DNA from: CAWKOH01 sp963851245
GTDB lineage: Bacteria; Actinomycetota; Acidimicrobiia; Acidimicrobiales; Palsa-688
NCBI GenBank assembly: GCA_963851245.1
Contig: CAWKOH010000009.1
Span: 1-64,000, forward strand
Reading direction: 5' to 3'
Length of the DNA stretch: 64,000 nucleotides
In this document: positions 9,051 to 17,661 of the stretch, one piece after another
Layout of the letters: every line of letters starts with the position of its first letter
How positions within the stretch are numbered: position 1 is the stretch's first letter
The notes under the pieces: generated by a model
What the model saw: only the letters and a program-made list of their open reading frames with translations
Told to the model about the DNA's origin: nothing
The model's database searches: none
Translations under genes and position numbers: made by a program

Positions 9051-9476
9051 ATGAAATCCACGAAGAACCTGCCCTACGCCACGGGCCTCACTCTCTCCAA
9101 CCTCGACAAAGCCCTTGCCAAGGCCGGTAAGCAGACCGATGGGCTCGCCATACAGTCGATCCTGCCGCAGTTGTTCGGCGACGCCGACCAGCCTCATGCC
9201 ATCGCAGCCATCCGCGCCTGGACCGCCGGCCTGTTCGACTCATTGGACGAACAGGACCCCCTCATCGACAGTGGAGCGCTCGGACACCTCGAGGTCCCGG
9301 TCTCGGTCATCTTTGGCGAAGCGGATCGCCATCTGAACCCCTCCTTTGAGGCCGAGATGGCCGGACTGTTCAAGGACCGGTCGATTCATCTGGTGCAAGA
9401 CGCCTCGCACTGGCCGCAATATGACCGGCCCGAGGTGGTCGCCGATCTTCTGAAGGTTGCGAGGACGACGAGATGA
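9051..9476 (+). pseudogene. Chimera: methyltransferase N-terminus fused to hydrolase C-terminus
   Basis: The first ~32 residues (MKSTKNLPYATGLTLSNLDK, then KALAKAGKQ) match the N-terminus of the methyltransferase at 11997 (MKTLRIDRQYSTGLSRHNIE). From AIQSILPQLFGDADQP on, the protein matches the C-terminal half of the alpha/beta hydrolase at 16476-17336, including LEVPVSVIFGEADRHLNP and QDASHWPQ. The hydrolase nucleophile half and the methyltransferase SAM site are both missing. AGGAGA precedes the ATG, so the 141-residue product may be made, but neither activity is expected. It probably arose by deletion between two neighbouring genes. Confidence 0.75.
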
Positions 9477-9650
9477 CCGCGGACGCGGGCGTTTTCCACA
9501 GTCGACCGCCATTGGGCGTCGCCACCAGTTTCCCCTGTTTCTCGCCCACTTTGCGCAAGAACGGTCCACTGACGAACAGACGCCGTGGGCTCTCCTCGAT
9601 TATTCGCACGCGTCCACCTGTCGCCGCTGAATTGAACCGAAGGAGTCCTG

Positions 9651-11867
9651 ATGCTGAATAGACTGGGTGTCTTTGCAGCTCGATATCACCGGGCAGTTCT
9701 GATTGCGTCGGCTTTGTTGTTCGTGGTCGTGACCATTCTTGGGATGGGGGCATTCAAGCGGCTGCAGTCGGGCGGACAGGTCAGTGCTTCTGCCTCCTCC
9801 TCTCAGGCCGAGGCGCTTGTCGCTTCGCATTTCGGTGGTGAACAGGGCTTGGTCATCGTGATATCGGCGCGCGACGGATCTGTGTCGTCACCGGCAGTCG
9901 TCGCGGTGGGTAAAAAGGTCACGGCGACCCTCGAGTCGAACTCGGACATCTCGAATGTGACCTCGTATTGGACAACTCCGGCAGCATCGTTGCGAAGTGG
10001 CAACGGGAAGGCGGCATTGATCCTGGCGCATGTGAAAGGAAGTGACGACCAGGTCGACAGCCGCACCAAGGCGTTGTTGCCGAAACTCACGGCCTACGGT
10101 GGAGCTGCTGCGACTGTCCAAGGTGGCGGGTCGTCGGCAACCGGTTCGGAGATCACAACACAGGTCAAGAAGGACCTTCTGCTGGTATCGGTGGTGGCTG
10201 TCCCTATCACCACACTGCTGCTCTACTTCGCCTTTGCCAGCCTGCTCGCGGCACTACTTCCTCTTGTCGTCGCCATGTTGGCGATCATGGGCACGTTCGC
10301 CGAACTCCGCGTCTTGGCCGCGTTCACCTCGGTTAGTACCTACGCCGTCGACCTCACCATTGCCCTCAGTCTCGGGCTTGCCATGGACTACTCGCTCTTG
10401 CTCATCAATCGTTACCGCGAAGAGGTGGGGCGCGGTAGGGGCTCCCGAGCGGCGATCGCCCGGGCTGTGGAGACCGCCGGCCGGACAATCGTGTTCTCGG
10501 GTCTCACCGTCGCACTAGCCCTCACCGCTCTGCTTGTCTTTCCTCTCTACTTCCTGCGGTCATTCGCATACGCTGGAATAGCTGTCGTGGCTTTCGCGGT
10601 GCTCGGCGCCCTCTTCGTCATGCCGGCGCTGCTCGACGTCTTTTCGAACCGTCTTGCCCGCAAAGCCAAGAAGACTGCCAAATCGACGACCAACAAGGGA
10701 GAGAGCCGATTCTGGAGACGTCTAGCCTCGGCGGTCACCAGCCGGCCCGTGCTCAGCGCCTTTCCCGTGATGGCCGTATTGCTCATCATCGGCTCACCGT
10801 TTCTGCACGTTCATTTCTCGACCCCTGATGACCGTGTGCTTCCGACAAGTGCCTCCGCGCGGCAGGTCGGCAACGAGCTGCGTACCGGCTTCTCCACCGA
10901 TGCGTCGTCGACCCTTATCGCGGTCGGCACCGGACACGCGTCAAGAGGCGCTGACGCCGCCTATGCCACGCGGTTGTCGATGCAGGGTGGCGTGACTTCG
11001 GTAGAGGGACCGACTGGTACCTACGTGGCTGGTCTTCCCGTCTCCGATGCCGGGGGGCAGCTCCATCAAACCGGAGATGTGAGCTACTGGCAGATACAGA
11101 ACCACCTCGTCTCGTCGAGTGGGCCAGCCCAGGACCTCGTCCGCCACGTCAGAGCGCTTGCAGCCCCGGCGGGCCAGACGATCGACGTAGGAGGCACAGC
11201 GGCCGACATCGTCGATCAAAAGCACTCGATTGGTTCCAGTCTGCCGATTGCCATCGCCATCATGGTGTTAGCGACGTTCTTGATGTTGTTCCTCTTCACG
11301 GGCAGCGTCCTTATCCCGCTCAAGGCGATCATCCTGAACGCTTTGACCCTGTTCGCTGTCCTCGGGCTGATGGTGTGGATCTTCCAGGAAGGGCACCTGT
11401 CGGGGTTCCTCGGTTTCACCCCGACCCCGACCTCGACAACGATGCCCCCCCTTCTCTTCGTGATCGCCTTCGCCATGTCCATGGACTACGAGGTGTTCCT
11501 AATGAGCCGCATCAAGGAGCTCCACGACCAAGGCGCAACGAACACCGAGGCAGTAACGGGTGGTCTAGCTCGGTCCGGCCGCATCGTAAGCACGGCAGCA
11601 GCGCTACTCTCGGTTACGTTCTTCGCGTTCGGTCTGTCGAAGATCAGCTTCATCCAGTTCTTCGGGATCGGCACCGGGGTCGCCATCCTCGTAGACGCCA
11701 CCATCGTTCGCGGTGTACTCGTTCCTGCGGTGATGCGGCTGGTCGGAGAACGCATCTGGTGGGCCCCGCGCCCCCTGCGACGCTTCCACCATCGGTTCGG
11801 CATGCAAGAGACACCAGAGGTCGCCCTCGTCGAAGAAAGAGAATCCGAGCTTGTCGCTTCCTCATAG
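9651..11867 (+). CDS. MMPL/RND-family transporter 1
   Basis: This intact 738-residue member of the MMPL branch of RND transporters starts at the ATG at 9651 behind AAGGAG. The architecture is one N-terminal membrane segment (about 14-34), a large outer loop, a five-helix bundle (about 175-325), a cytoplasmic stretch, then a second outer loop and five-helix bundle (about 535-705). The proton-relay-type motifs are LGLAMDYSLLLINRYREE and FAMSMDYEVFLMSRIKE, one per half. It probably exports a lipid or hydrophobic compound across the inner membrane. A methyltransferase follows 129 bases downstream. It is one of three MMPL genes in the window. Confidence 0.92.
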   Translation: MLNRLGVFAARYHRAVLIASALLFVVVTILGMGAFKRLQSGGQVSASASSSQAEALVASHFGGEQGLVIVISARDGSVSSPAVVAVGKKVTATLESNSDISNVTSYWTTPAASLRSGNGKAALILAHVKGSDDQVDSRTKALLPKLTAYGGAAATVQGGGSSATGSEITTQVKKDLLLVSVVAVPITTLLLYFAFASLLAALLPLVVAMLAIMGTFAELRVLAAFTSVSTYAVDLTIALSLGLAMDYSLLLINRYREEVGRGRGSRAAIARAVETAGRTIVFSGLTVALALTALLVFPLYFLRSFAYAGIAVVAFAVLGALFVMPALLDVFSNRLARKAKKTAKSTTNKGESRFWRRLASAVTSRPVLSAFPVMAVLLIIGSPFLHVHFSTPDDRVLPTSASARQVGNELRTGFSTDASSTLIAVGTGHASRGADAAYATRLSMQGGVTSVEGPTGTYVAGLPVSDAGGQLHQTGDVSYWQIQNHLVSSSGPAQDLVRHVRALAAPAGQTIDVGGTAADIVDQKHSIGSSLPIAIAIMVLATFLMLFLFTGSVLIPLKAIILNALTLFAVLGLMVWIFQEGHLSGFLGFTPTPTSTTMPPLLFVIAFAMSMDYEVFLMSRIKELHDQGATNTEAVTGGLARSGRIVSTAAALLSVTFFAFGLSKISFIQFFGIGTGVAILVDATIVRGVLVPAVMRLVGERIWWAPRPLRRFHHRFGMQETPEVALVEERESELVASS

Positions 11868-11996
11868 AGGACGATCAAGACAGCCATCCCCTCGCCGCAG
11901 CCGTTCGGAAGAACTTCGAACTGCGAGAGCCAAGTCCCAGACCAGTTCCTTGACTGGGGCCGGACCCAGCTAGACCCACTATCGAAAGGATCGGAG

Positions 11997-12809
11997 ATGA
12001 AGACTCTTCGGATCGACCGCCAGTACTCGACCGGCCTGTCCCGACACAACATCGAACAGGCCTTGACCGCCACCGGCAAGGACCTCAAGCACCTACGGCC
12101 CGCTGACCTCGGCGTACTCGAGGACTTCCACACGTTGGGTCGAAGCGCCACCCGCCAGCTGGCCGAGCTGGCCGAAATCAACAGCTGCGACGAGGTACTT
12201 GACGCCGGTAGCGGGATCGGCGGAACCGCCCGCTTCCTGGCCAACCGGTACCGTTGCAGCGTCACCGCCATCGACCTCACCGAGGAGTACTGCGAAACAG
12301 CCCGTTGGCTCAATCAACTCGTCGGCTTGGACGACCGGATCTCCGTAGGCCAAGGAGACGTCACGGATCTGCCCTTCGCCCAGGCCAGCTTCACCGTGGT
12401 CCTGAGCCAGCACGTCCAGATGAACGTGGTGGACAAGACACGCCTCTACCAACAAACACGCCGGGTGCTCGTCACCGGGGGACGCCTCGCGGTCTGGGAC
12501 ATCACGGTCGGCACGACAGGCGAGCTCGACTACCCGCTCCCATGGGCCGACCAGCCCGAACTGAGCCACCTAGCCTCGGCAGACGACTTGCGCTCCGTCA
12601 TCGAGACGGCCGGCTTCAGGCTGGTCCATTGGAACGATCTCACCGAGCAGGCAGCAACACTTATGGACTCTTTTTTGTCTGCTCCCCGCGCCCCGCTCGG
12701 ACTACACACGTTCATCGACAACTTCGCCGACAAAGCCAACAACCTCACCCGAGGTCTCTCGAGCGGGCGGCTCCGAGCCATCCAAGGCGTCGCTCAGGTC
12801 ACCGCCTGA
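11997..12809 (+). CDS. SAM-dependent methyltransferase (class I)
   Basis: This 270-residue protein starts at the ATG at 11997 behind GGATCGGAG. The SAM-binding motif I is VLDAGSGIGGTARF (67-80), with the acidic AIDLTEEY at the end of strand 2 and GQGDVTDLPFAQASF as the motif II/III region, as in methyltransferase type 11 proteins. An N-terminal extension of about 60 residues (YSTGLSRHNIEQAL) precedes the core and is also found at the head of the chimera at 9051. The substrate is not predictable. It sits downstream of the MMPL transporter on the same strand, so a shared role in modifying an exported compound is possible but unproven. Confidence 0.85.
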   Translation: MKTLRIDRQYSTGLSRHNIEQALTATGKDLKHLRPADLGVLEDFHTLGRSATRQLAELAEINSCDEVLDAGSGIGGTARFLANRYRCSVTAIDLTEEYCETARWLNQLVGLDDRISVGQGDVTDLPFAQASFTVVLSQHVQMNVVDKTRLYQQTRRVLVTGGRLAVWDITVGTTGELDYPLPWADQPELSHLASADDLRSVIETAGFRLVHWNDLTEQAATLMDSFLSAPRAPLGLHTFIDNFADKANNLTRGLSSGRLRAIQGVAQVTA

Positions 12810-12908
12810 GAAGAGGTCCCACTGCTGTCGCGCTCGGGCGCTCGGAGGAATGACAGCCGGGACTGCCGTCTTGTCGAGTAGCACGCAGGAAATTCTCGAC
12901 GAAAGGAA

Positions 12909-13851
12909 ATGAAGATGAGAGTGTTCATCGCTGGAGCAACGGGAGCGATCGGTAAGCAGTTGGTGCCGCGGCTGGTCGCCGCGGGTCATGAGGTTCACGG
13001 CATGACGCGTCGCGAGTCAAAGAAGGTGATGCTCGATGAGCTGGGTGCTGTGCCCGTGGTCGCGGACGGGCTTGATCGCAATCAGGTCGTGGAGGCCGTG
13101 GGCAGGGCGAGGCCGGACGTGATCGTCCATCAGCTGACCGCGATTCCGGCGAAGTTGGACCTGCGCCACTTCGATCGGGACTTCGCGCTCGACCAGCCGA
13201 CTGCGGACAGCGGGGACGGACTACCTGCTTTGTGCTGGGCAGGCGGTGGGGGTGCGGCGGTTCGTGGCGCAGAGCAATGGTGCGCTCCCGTACGCACGTA
13301 CCGGTGGGCCCGTGAAGAGCGAGGAGGATCCACTCGACCTCGCGCCCGCACGCCAGATGCGAGAGTCGTTTGCGGCCATCCGTCACCTCGAGGAGGCGGT
13401 CCTCGGTGCGCGCTGGACCGAGGGAATCGTGCTGCGCTACGGCGGTTTCTACGGGCCGGGTACATCGATGGCGCCCGGCGCGGAGCAGGTCGAGCTGGTC
13501 CGCAAGCACAAGTTCCCGCTGGTCGGCGGCGGCGGCGGCGTGTGGTCGTTCATCCACATCGCCGACGCAGCGGAAGCGACGGTGGCAGCGGTCGAGCACG
13601 GCAGTCGCGGGATCTACAACGTTGTCGACGATGACCCAGCCAGGGTCGCCGAGTGGTTACCGGCGCTAGCTCAGACGCTGGGCGCCAAGAAGCCCGTGCG
13701 TGTGCCGCGGTTCATCGGGCGGCTGTTCGCAAGGGAGGCCGGTGTGGTGATGATGACCGAGCTCCGGGGCGCCTCCAACGCCAAAGCCAAACGCGAACTC
13801 AGGTGGCACCCGGCGCACCCGAGCTGGCGGCCGGGGTTCGGAGTGGCATGA
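12909..13851 (+). pseudogene. NAD(P)-dependent epimerase/reductase, frameshifted
   Basis: The N-terminal Rossmann motif is FIAGATGAIGKQLVPRLVAAG. The frame is lost near 13192, where one extra base follows RHFDRDFAL; in the next frame the protein resumes with RLRTAGTDYLL, then GVRRFVAQSNG, and continues to SWRPGFGVA at 13851. Corrected length is about 313 residues, of the extended SDR type. Start is ATG 12909 or 12915. The stop overlaps the start of a decayed ECF sigma factor (ATGA). This pair is the known ECF41 arrangement, in which the sigma factor adjoins an epimerase/oxidoreductase gene that it controls. Confidence 0.8.
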
Positions 13852-14160
13852 CCGATCGCGAGCGACTGCTTGACGAGCTGCGGCCGGTCACGCGATCGCC
13901 TGCCGGATGGTGGCGAGCCTCTCCGAGGGCAAGAACGTGGTGCATCAAGCGCTGCTCCGGATGCATCAGGCGCTTGATGCCCGGGGAGAAGATCGCAGCA
14001 CCGCGCCCTAGTCGCCAGCTGACAACCCGGCTGGCGATCAACGAGCCGCGTTCCGCACGTCGCCCGCCGCGAACGCTACGTCGGCGAGTGGCCGCCAGAG
14101 CCGATCATCACCGACCTGGTTCTCATGGACCGAAGTACTTCAGACCTGGCGGAGATCAAA
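13848..14160 (+). pseudogene. ECF41/SigJ-like sigma factor remnant
   Basis: It starts MTDRERLLDELRPV. Fragments in alternating frames then follow: CRMVASLSEGKNVVHQALL, RMHQALD, LTTRLAINE and RERYVGEWPPEPIITD. These match, in order, region 2 and the linker of ECF41 sigma factors. At least three frameshifts and a stop are needed to read it, and region 4 and the SnoaL-like tail are missing. Coupled to the broken epimerase upstream. Confidence 0.7.
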
Positions 14161-14429
14161 GCGAGGGCTTGACCAAGTCCTACGGTTGTCGGCGGCACCG
14201 CCCTGTAGCGAGATCGCTGACAACGCGACCGTGACGTGTTTCATTTTCGGAACATCAACCGATGCGTGGCAGTGGCGATCACGAGCGGAAATGGATCTAG
14301 TGCCCGGGTTGCACCGTTACTGCGTTGTTCCCAGCCCAACGACGCAGGTACGAGAGCGTCATCAGCTTGAGCGAAATGGGCGGCATGGTTGCTGCGAGTG
14401 GTTCAACGGAGCCATCCAGCTGCCCGGGT
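14161..14429. other. Non-coding stretch
   Basis: I see no further sigma-factor homology and no other gene before the membrane protein starts. Confidence 0.4.
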
Positions 14430-15546
14430 GAGCGCCGTGTCGACTCCGCGGGCCAGGGCTAGCGACATCCATCGTGACGCGAGGCGAAGCGCGCCTCACA
14501 GATTCAATATTTCCCTGCCGAACCTCGTGATCGGTGTGACGTCCATGGGAGCGTTGGCCGCTCTGGTCGTCGCTCACCACCACCAGATCGCACGGTCGTT
14601 ATCGGAGGTCTCACGCGCCAAACCGAAGGCGATACTGGGGGCCGTCGGGCTGGAGTGGATGTCGATGCTCGCCTTCGTCCGGGTGCAACGGCGGCTGCTT
14701 CGCGCAGGGAACCTGCGCCTGACTATCAAGTCGATCATCGCAATCACCTTCGCTGGGAACGCCCTCTCGGTCTCGGTGCCGATCGCCGGTCCCGGACTTG
14801 GTGCCGCCTTCACTTACCGCGAGTTCGTGCGGCGCGACGTGAGCCGAGCGGCGGCGACCTTCGTCCCGATGGTCTCGGGGATCCTCTCGACAGTCTCCTT
14901 CACGGTCATCGTCGCCGTCGGAGCCCTGGTCTCAGGTGAGACGGTTGCGGGCGCCTTGGGACTTCTCGGGGCGGCCGCGATCGCAGTGGGCATCACCGCA
15001 GTCCTCCTCGCCCCACGGATACCCGCGTTTCGCCGCCTGATCCACCGAGCCGCGGTCTGGACCTTACGACTCGTTCAGAGCGCCAGGCGTAAGCCTGGTC
15101 AGTCACCCGAGGTGGTGGTAGCGAGCGCCCGACGACAACACTTGAGCCTGCATCTGCGCCGGCGCGACTGGGTCATCGCCGCCTCGCTGGCCTTCGTGAA
15201 CTGGCTCGCTGACGCCGCGTGCCTGTTGCTGTCCATCAAGGCAACCAGAGTGCACCTACCGATACGCGATTTGCTTCTCGTCTGGTCGGCAGGTTCGGCG
15301 GCGGGAAGCTTTGGGCTCACCCCTGGGGGGCTAGGAGTAGTCGAGGTGACCCTCGTAAGTGCTCTCGTCGGGTTCAAGGTACCGGCAGCCGGCGCTGCCG
15401 TCGCTGTGCTCATCTATCGGTTGATCAGTCTGTGGCTCGTGCTTCTGGTGGGCTGGGTCACGTTCATTCTGCTCAGGGCCCGTAAACCGCGCCTATCAGC
15501 CCCGAGTACACAACCCCGGCCAGCTGATCAAGAGATCGTCGTCTAG
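14430..15546 (+). CDS. LPG-synthase-type integral membrane protein (UPF0104/MprF-like)
   Basis: The ORF gives a hydrophobic protein of about 370 residues from the GTG at 14430; a TTG at 14389 is possible and no strong ribosome site decides. It has about eight membrane segments and the family's polar-aromatic blocks: AGNALSVSVPIAGPGLGAAF, then VNWLADAACLLLS, then GSFGLTPGGLGVVEVTL near the end. This is the lysylphosphatidylglycerol-synthase transmembrane family, whose members move or modify lipids. The catalytic DUF2156 domain of full MprF is absent. A short hairpin follows the stop. The exact substrate is unknown. Confidence 0.85.
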
Positions 15547-15560
15547 GTTTGGGCGTCGGC

Positions 15561-15581
15561 CGTCTTGGCGCGCTCAAGACG
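15561..15581. terminator. Hairpin after the LPG-synthase-like gene
   Basis: CGTCTTG (15561-15567) pairs with CAAGACG (15575-15581) around a 7-base loop, 15 bases past the stop at 15546. There is no T-tract, so the terminator role is an inference from position. Confidence 0.4.
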
Positions 15582-15651
15582 CCGGGCACTGCGGGATAGG
15601 CGGAAACGCGTGGGTTCTCCCACGGTGCCGATGTCTTGGGATGCTCCAAGG

Positions 15652-16475
15652 GGCGCTGTTGCGTTGGGGGATTGGGGGCGGCTTGAAGCGTCCGGTAGCG
15701 CCAGGTGATCAGATCGCTCGGTTGATTTCGTCGAAGGCTCCGGCGACGCGAAGCTGGTGACGTTGGGCTTCGACGCCTAGTTCGTAGTGGCCGCGCCGTA
15801 CGTTCTGAATGAAGGCATGACCGGCCACGATGGTCCGGGCCGAGCGCAGCGTCTTCAAGCCGCGCATCGGCCGAAGCCGGGCCTTGAGCCTGCCATGGTC
15901 AGCCTCGACCCGGTTGTTCGCATACCGCTCAGTCTCGTGAACTGCGGCTGGCAGCAGCTCGGCGATGGCCGCCGCTAAAGCCGGGGCCCGGTCGGTCGTG
16001 ACCTCCTCGGGCTCTTCATGGAACGCCAACATCGTGGTGAAGAACCTCCGTGCTGCTGCGACGTCGCGGCGTGCAGAGACGAGGACGTCGATCACCTGGC
16101 CGTGATCGTCGACGGCCCGGTATACGTAGCGCCAGATGGCGGCGACTTTCACGTAGGTCTCGTCGACGAACCAGCGGTTGCCGGGGGCGTGGCGGCACGG
16201 GCTGGCTGTTCAACTGCCAGATGGGTGAAGTGCTGTACCCACCGATACAGCGTGACGTGATCCACCACGACGCCACGCTCGGCCAGGAGCTCCTCGAGAT
16301 CCCGGTAAGACAGGCCGAAGCGCAGATACCAGCGGACCGCCAACAAGATCACCTCGGGAGGGAACCGATACCCAGCGAAAGCCGGCCTTCCGGGCTCGAC
16401 AGGGAGGCGGTGGCCACGGAGTCTCATCCCACCAGCCTCACGCCAGCCAGCCCGGTCGGCCAATGCAACAGGGCC
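15652..16475 (-). mobile_element. IS6-type insertion sequence (824 bp)
   Basis: The ends are inverted repeats typical of IS6. The left end is GGCGCTGTTGCGTTGG (15652-15667). The right end, read inward, is GGCCCTGTTGCATTGG (16460-16475), matching at 14 of 16 positions. One transposase fills the interior. The 8-bp flanks differ (CTCCAAGG left, GCTCGGCG right), so no target duplication remains, which suggests a deletion or recombination after insertion. Its right end cuts the alpha/beta hydrolase gene. Confidence 0.85.
15709..16427 (-). pseudogene. IS6-family transposase, frameshifted
   Basis: It starts MRLRGHRLPVEPGRP at 16427. The N-terminal part is typical (FPPEVILLAVRWYLRFGLSY, then VDHVTLYRWVQHF). 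The frame is lost near 16200 and resumes as WFVDETYVKVAAIWRY, which holds the first catalytic Asp. TTDRAPAL carries the second Asp, and the ERYANNRVEADHGRLKARL block carries the Glu. A single shift separates the halves. Confidence 0.85.
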
Positions 16476-17336
16476 GCTCGGCGACCACCACAGGCTGGTC
16501 ATTTTGTGGCCAGTGTGAGGCGTCTTGCACCAGGTGAAGCGACGCATCCTGGAACATTGCGGCTATCTCGGCGGCAAGGGACGGGTTCAGATAACGATCC
16601 GATTCGCCAAAGATGATCGAGACCGGGACCTCGAGGTGTCGGAGTACTCCACCGTCGATGAGGGCGTCCTGTTGGTCTAAAGCGTCGAAGAGACCCGCGG
16701 TCCAAGCGCGGATGGCTGTGAGGGCATCAGGCTGGTCGGCGTCGCCGAAGAACTGCGGCAGGATCGACTGTATGGCGATACCGTCGGGATCAAGGGCGTC
16801 CAACCCCCATTGGTCAGCGGTGTGCTGCAACAGCCAGAGACGCTGGCCGTCGTCGTTGACCATGGCATCGGCGAGCGGGGTGAATGCCGGATCGGCGAGC
16901 AGCCGGATCATCTCGGGAAGCTTCAACGAAGACTGGTGTCCGAAGACGGTGTTGAGCAGAACCAAATGGGCCACCCGTTGGGGTGGGCGACCGCGAACGC
17001 AACGGCATCGGGCCCGGACGCGTCGTGACCGACAACCACGGCGCGGGTGATGCCGAGTTCGTCGAGCACGGCCGCCAGTTGGGACCCATGTTCCTCAGGA
17101 GAGAATCCGGCGGCGTCCGAGCGATCGGACCGACCGTATCGGAGGAAGTCGAAGGCGACGGCTCGCCTCGGTGACAGTTGCGGCGAGAGTTTGTCGTAGA
17201 TCCGGTGATCGTCGGGAAAACCGTGCATCAGCACGATGGGCGGTTCCTGTCCGGGGTAATCGACGACGTGCAAGGTGCCGTCGGGATGGTTGACTGAACG
17301 CTGGGTTCCGGCCCGGTCGGGCTCTGAGGTGGTCAT
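16476..17336 (-). pseudogene. Alpha/beta hydrolase with Asp-type nucleophile, broken
   Basis: It starts at the ATG at 17336 behind GAGAGG. IVLMHGFPDD is the oxyanion-hole segment, and VVVGHDASGPDAV has an Asp nucleophile elbow like haloalkane dehalogenases and epoxide hydrolases. FGESDRYLNP carries the acid and QDASHWPQ the His. The frame shifts near 16975 (AVAHP to VAHLVLLNTVFG). The last ~15 residues are replaced by IS6 sequence after QPVVVAE. The C-terminal half is closely related to the chimera at 9051, so two copies of this hydrolase once existed here. Confidence 0.8.
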
Positions 17337-17489
17337 TGGATTGTTCCTCTCAGCTCAAGTGGCTGTTAGTTAGTGGTTCGTGGATTGCGATGTCGGTGAG
17401 ACCTGCGAGGGTGGCAACTTCGACCGTCGCAGAGGGGTAACTGCCGGCTAGGGATGGCGCTCTGGCGGGCACTGTCGTGGAATCGACGT

Positions 17490-17660
17490 CGGTCGCCTGC
17501 ACCTGCTCGGACTGGTCGGTCGGGCGAGGGACGTGTTCGGTGATAACGCCGCCGGGACGCTGTACCACTCGAAGCGGCCAGCTCGCCGTTGGTGGTTTCG
17601 GCGGTGGCGGTGTATCGGATCCGCTCCCCGATGGCCGGTTTGAAGAACTCGGCGAAGCCG
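17490..17660 (-). pseudogene. Cupin-domain remnant
   Basis: Read on the minus strand, LTGFAEFFKPAIGERIRYTA, then ATAETTNGELA, then a frame change to VPGGVITEHV, matches the first half of a small cupin protein, ending where its metal-binding His would begin. Homology stops there. It lies just after the MMPL gene on the same strand, within 60 bases. This is read by eye and is tentative. Confidence 0.45.
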
Positions 17661-17661
17661 G

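Noticed and set aside
15644..16483. Target-site duplication of the IS6-type element
   Set aside because: The 8-bp flanks differ, so I do not report one.
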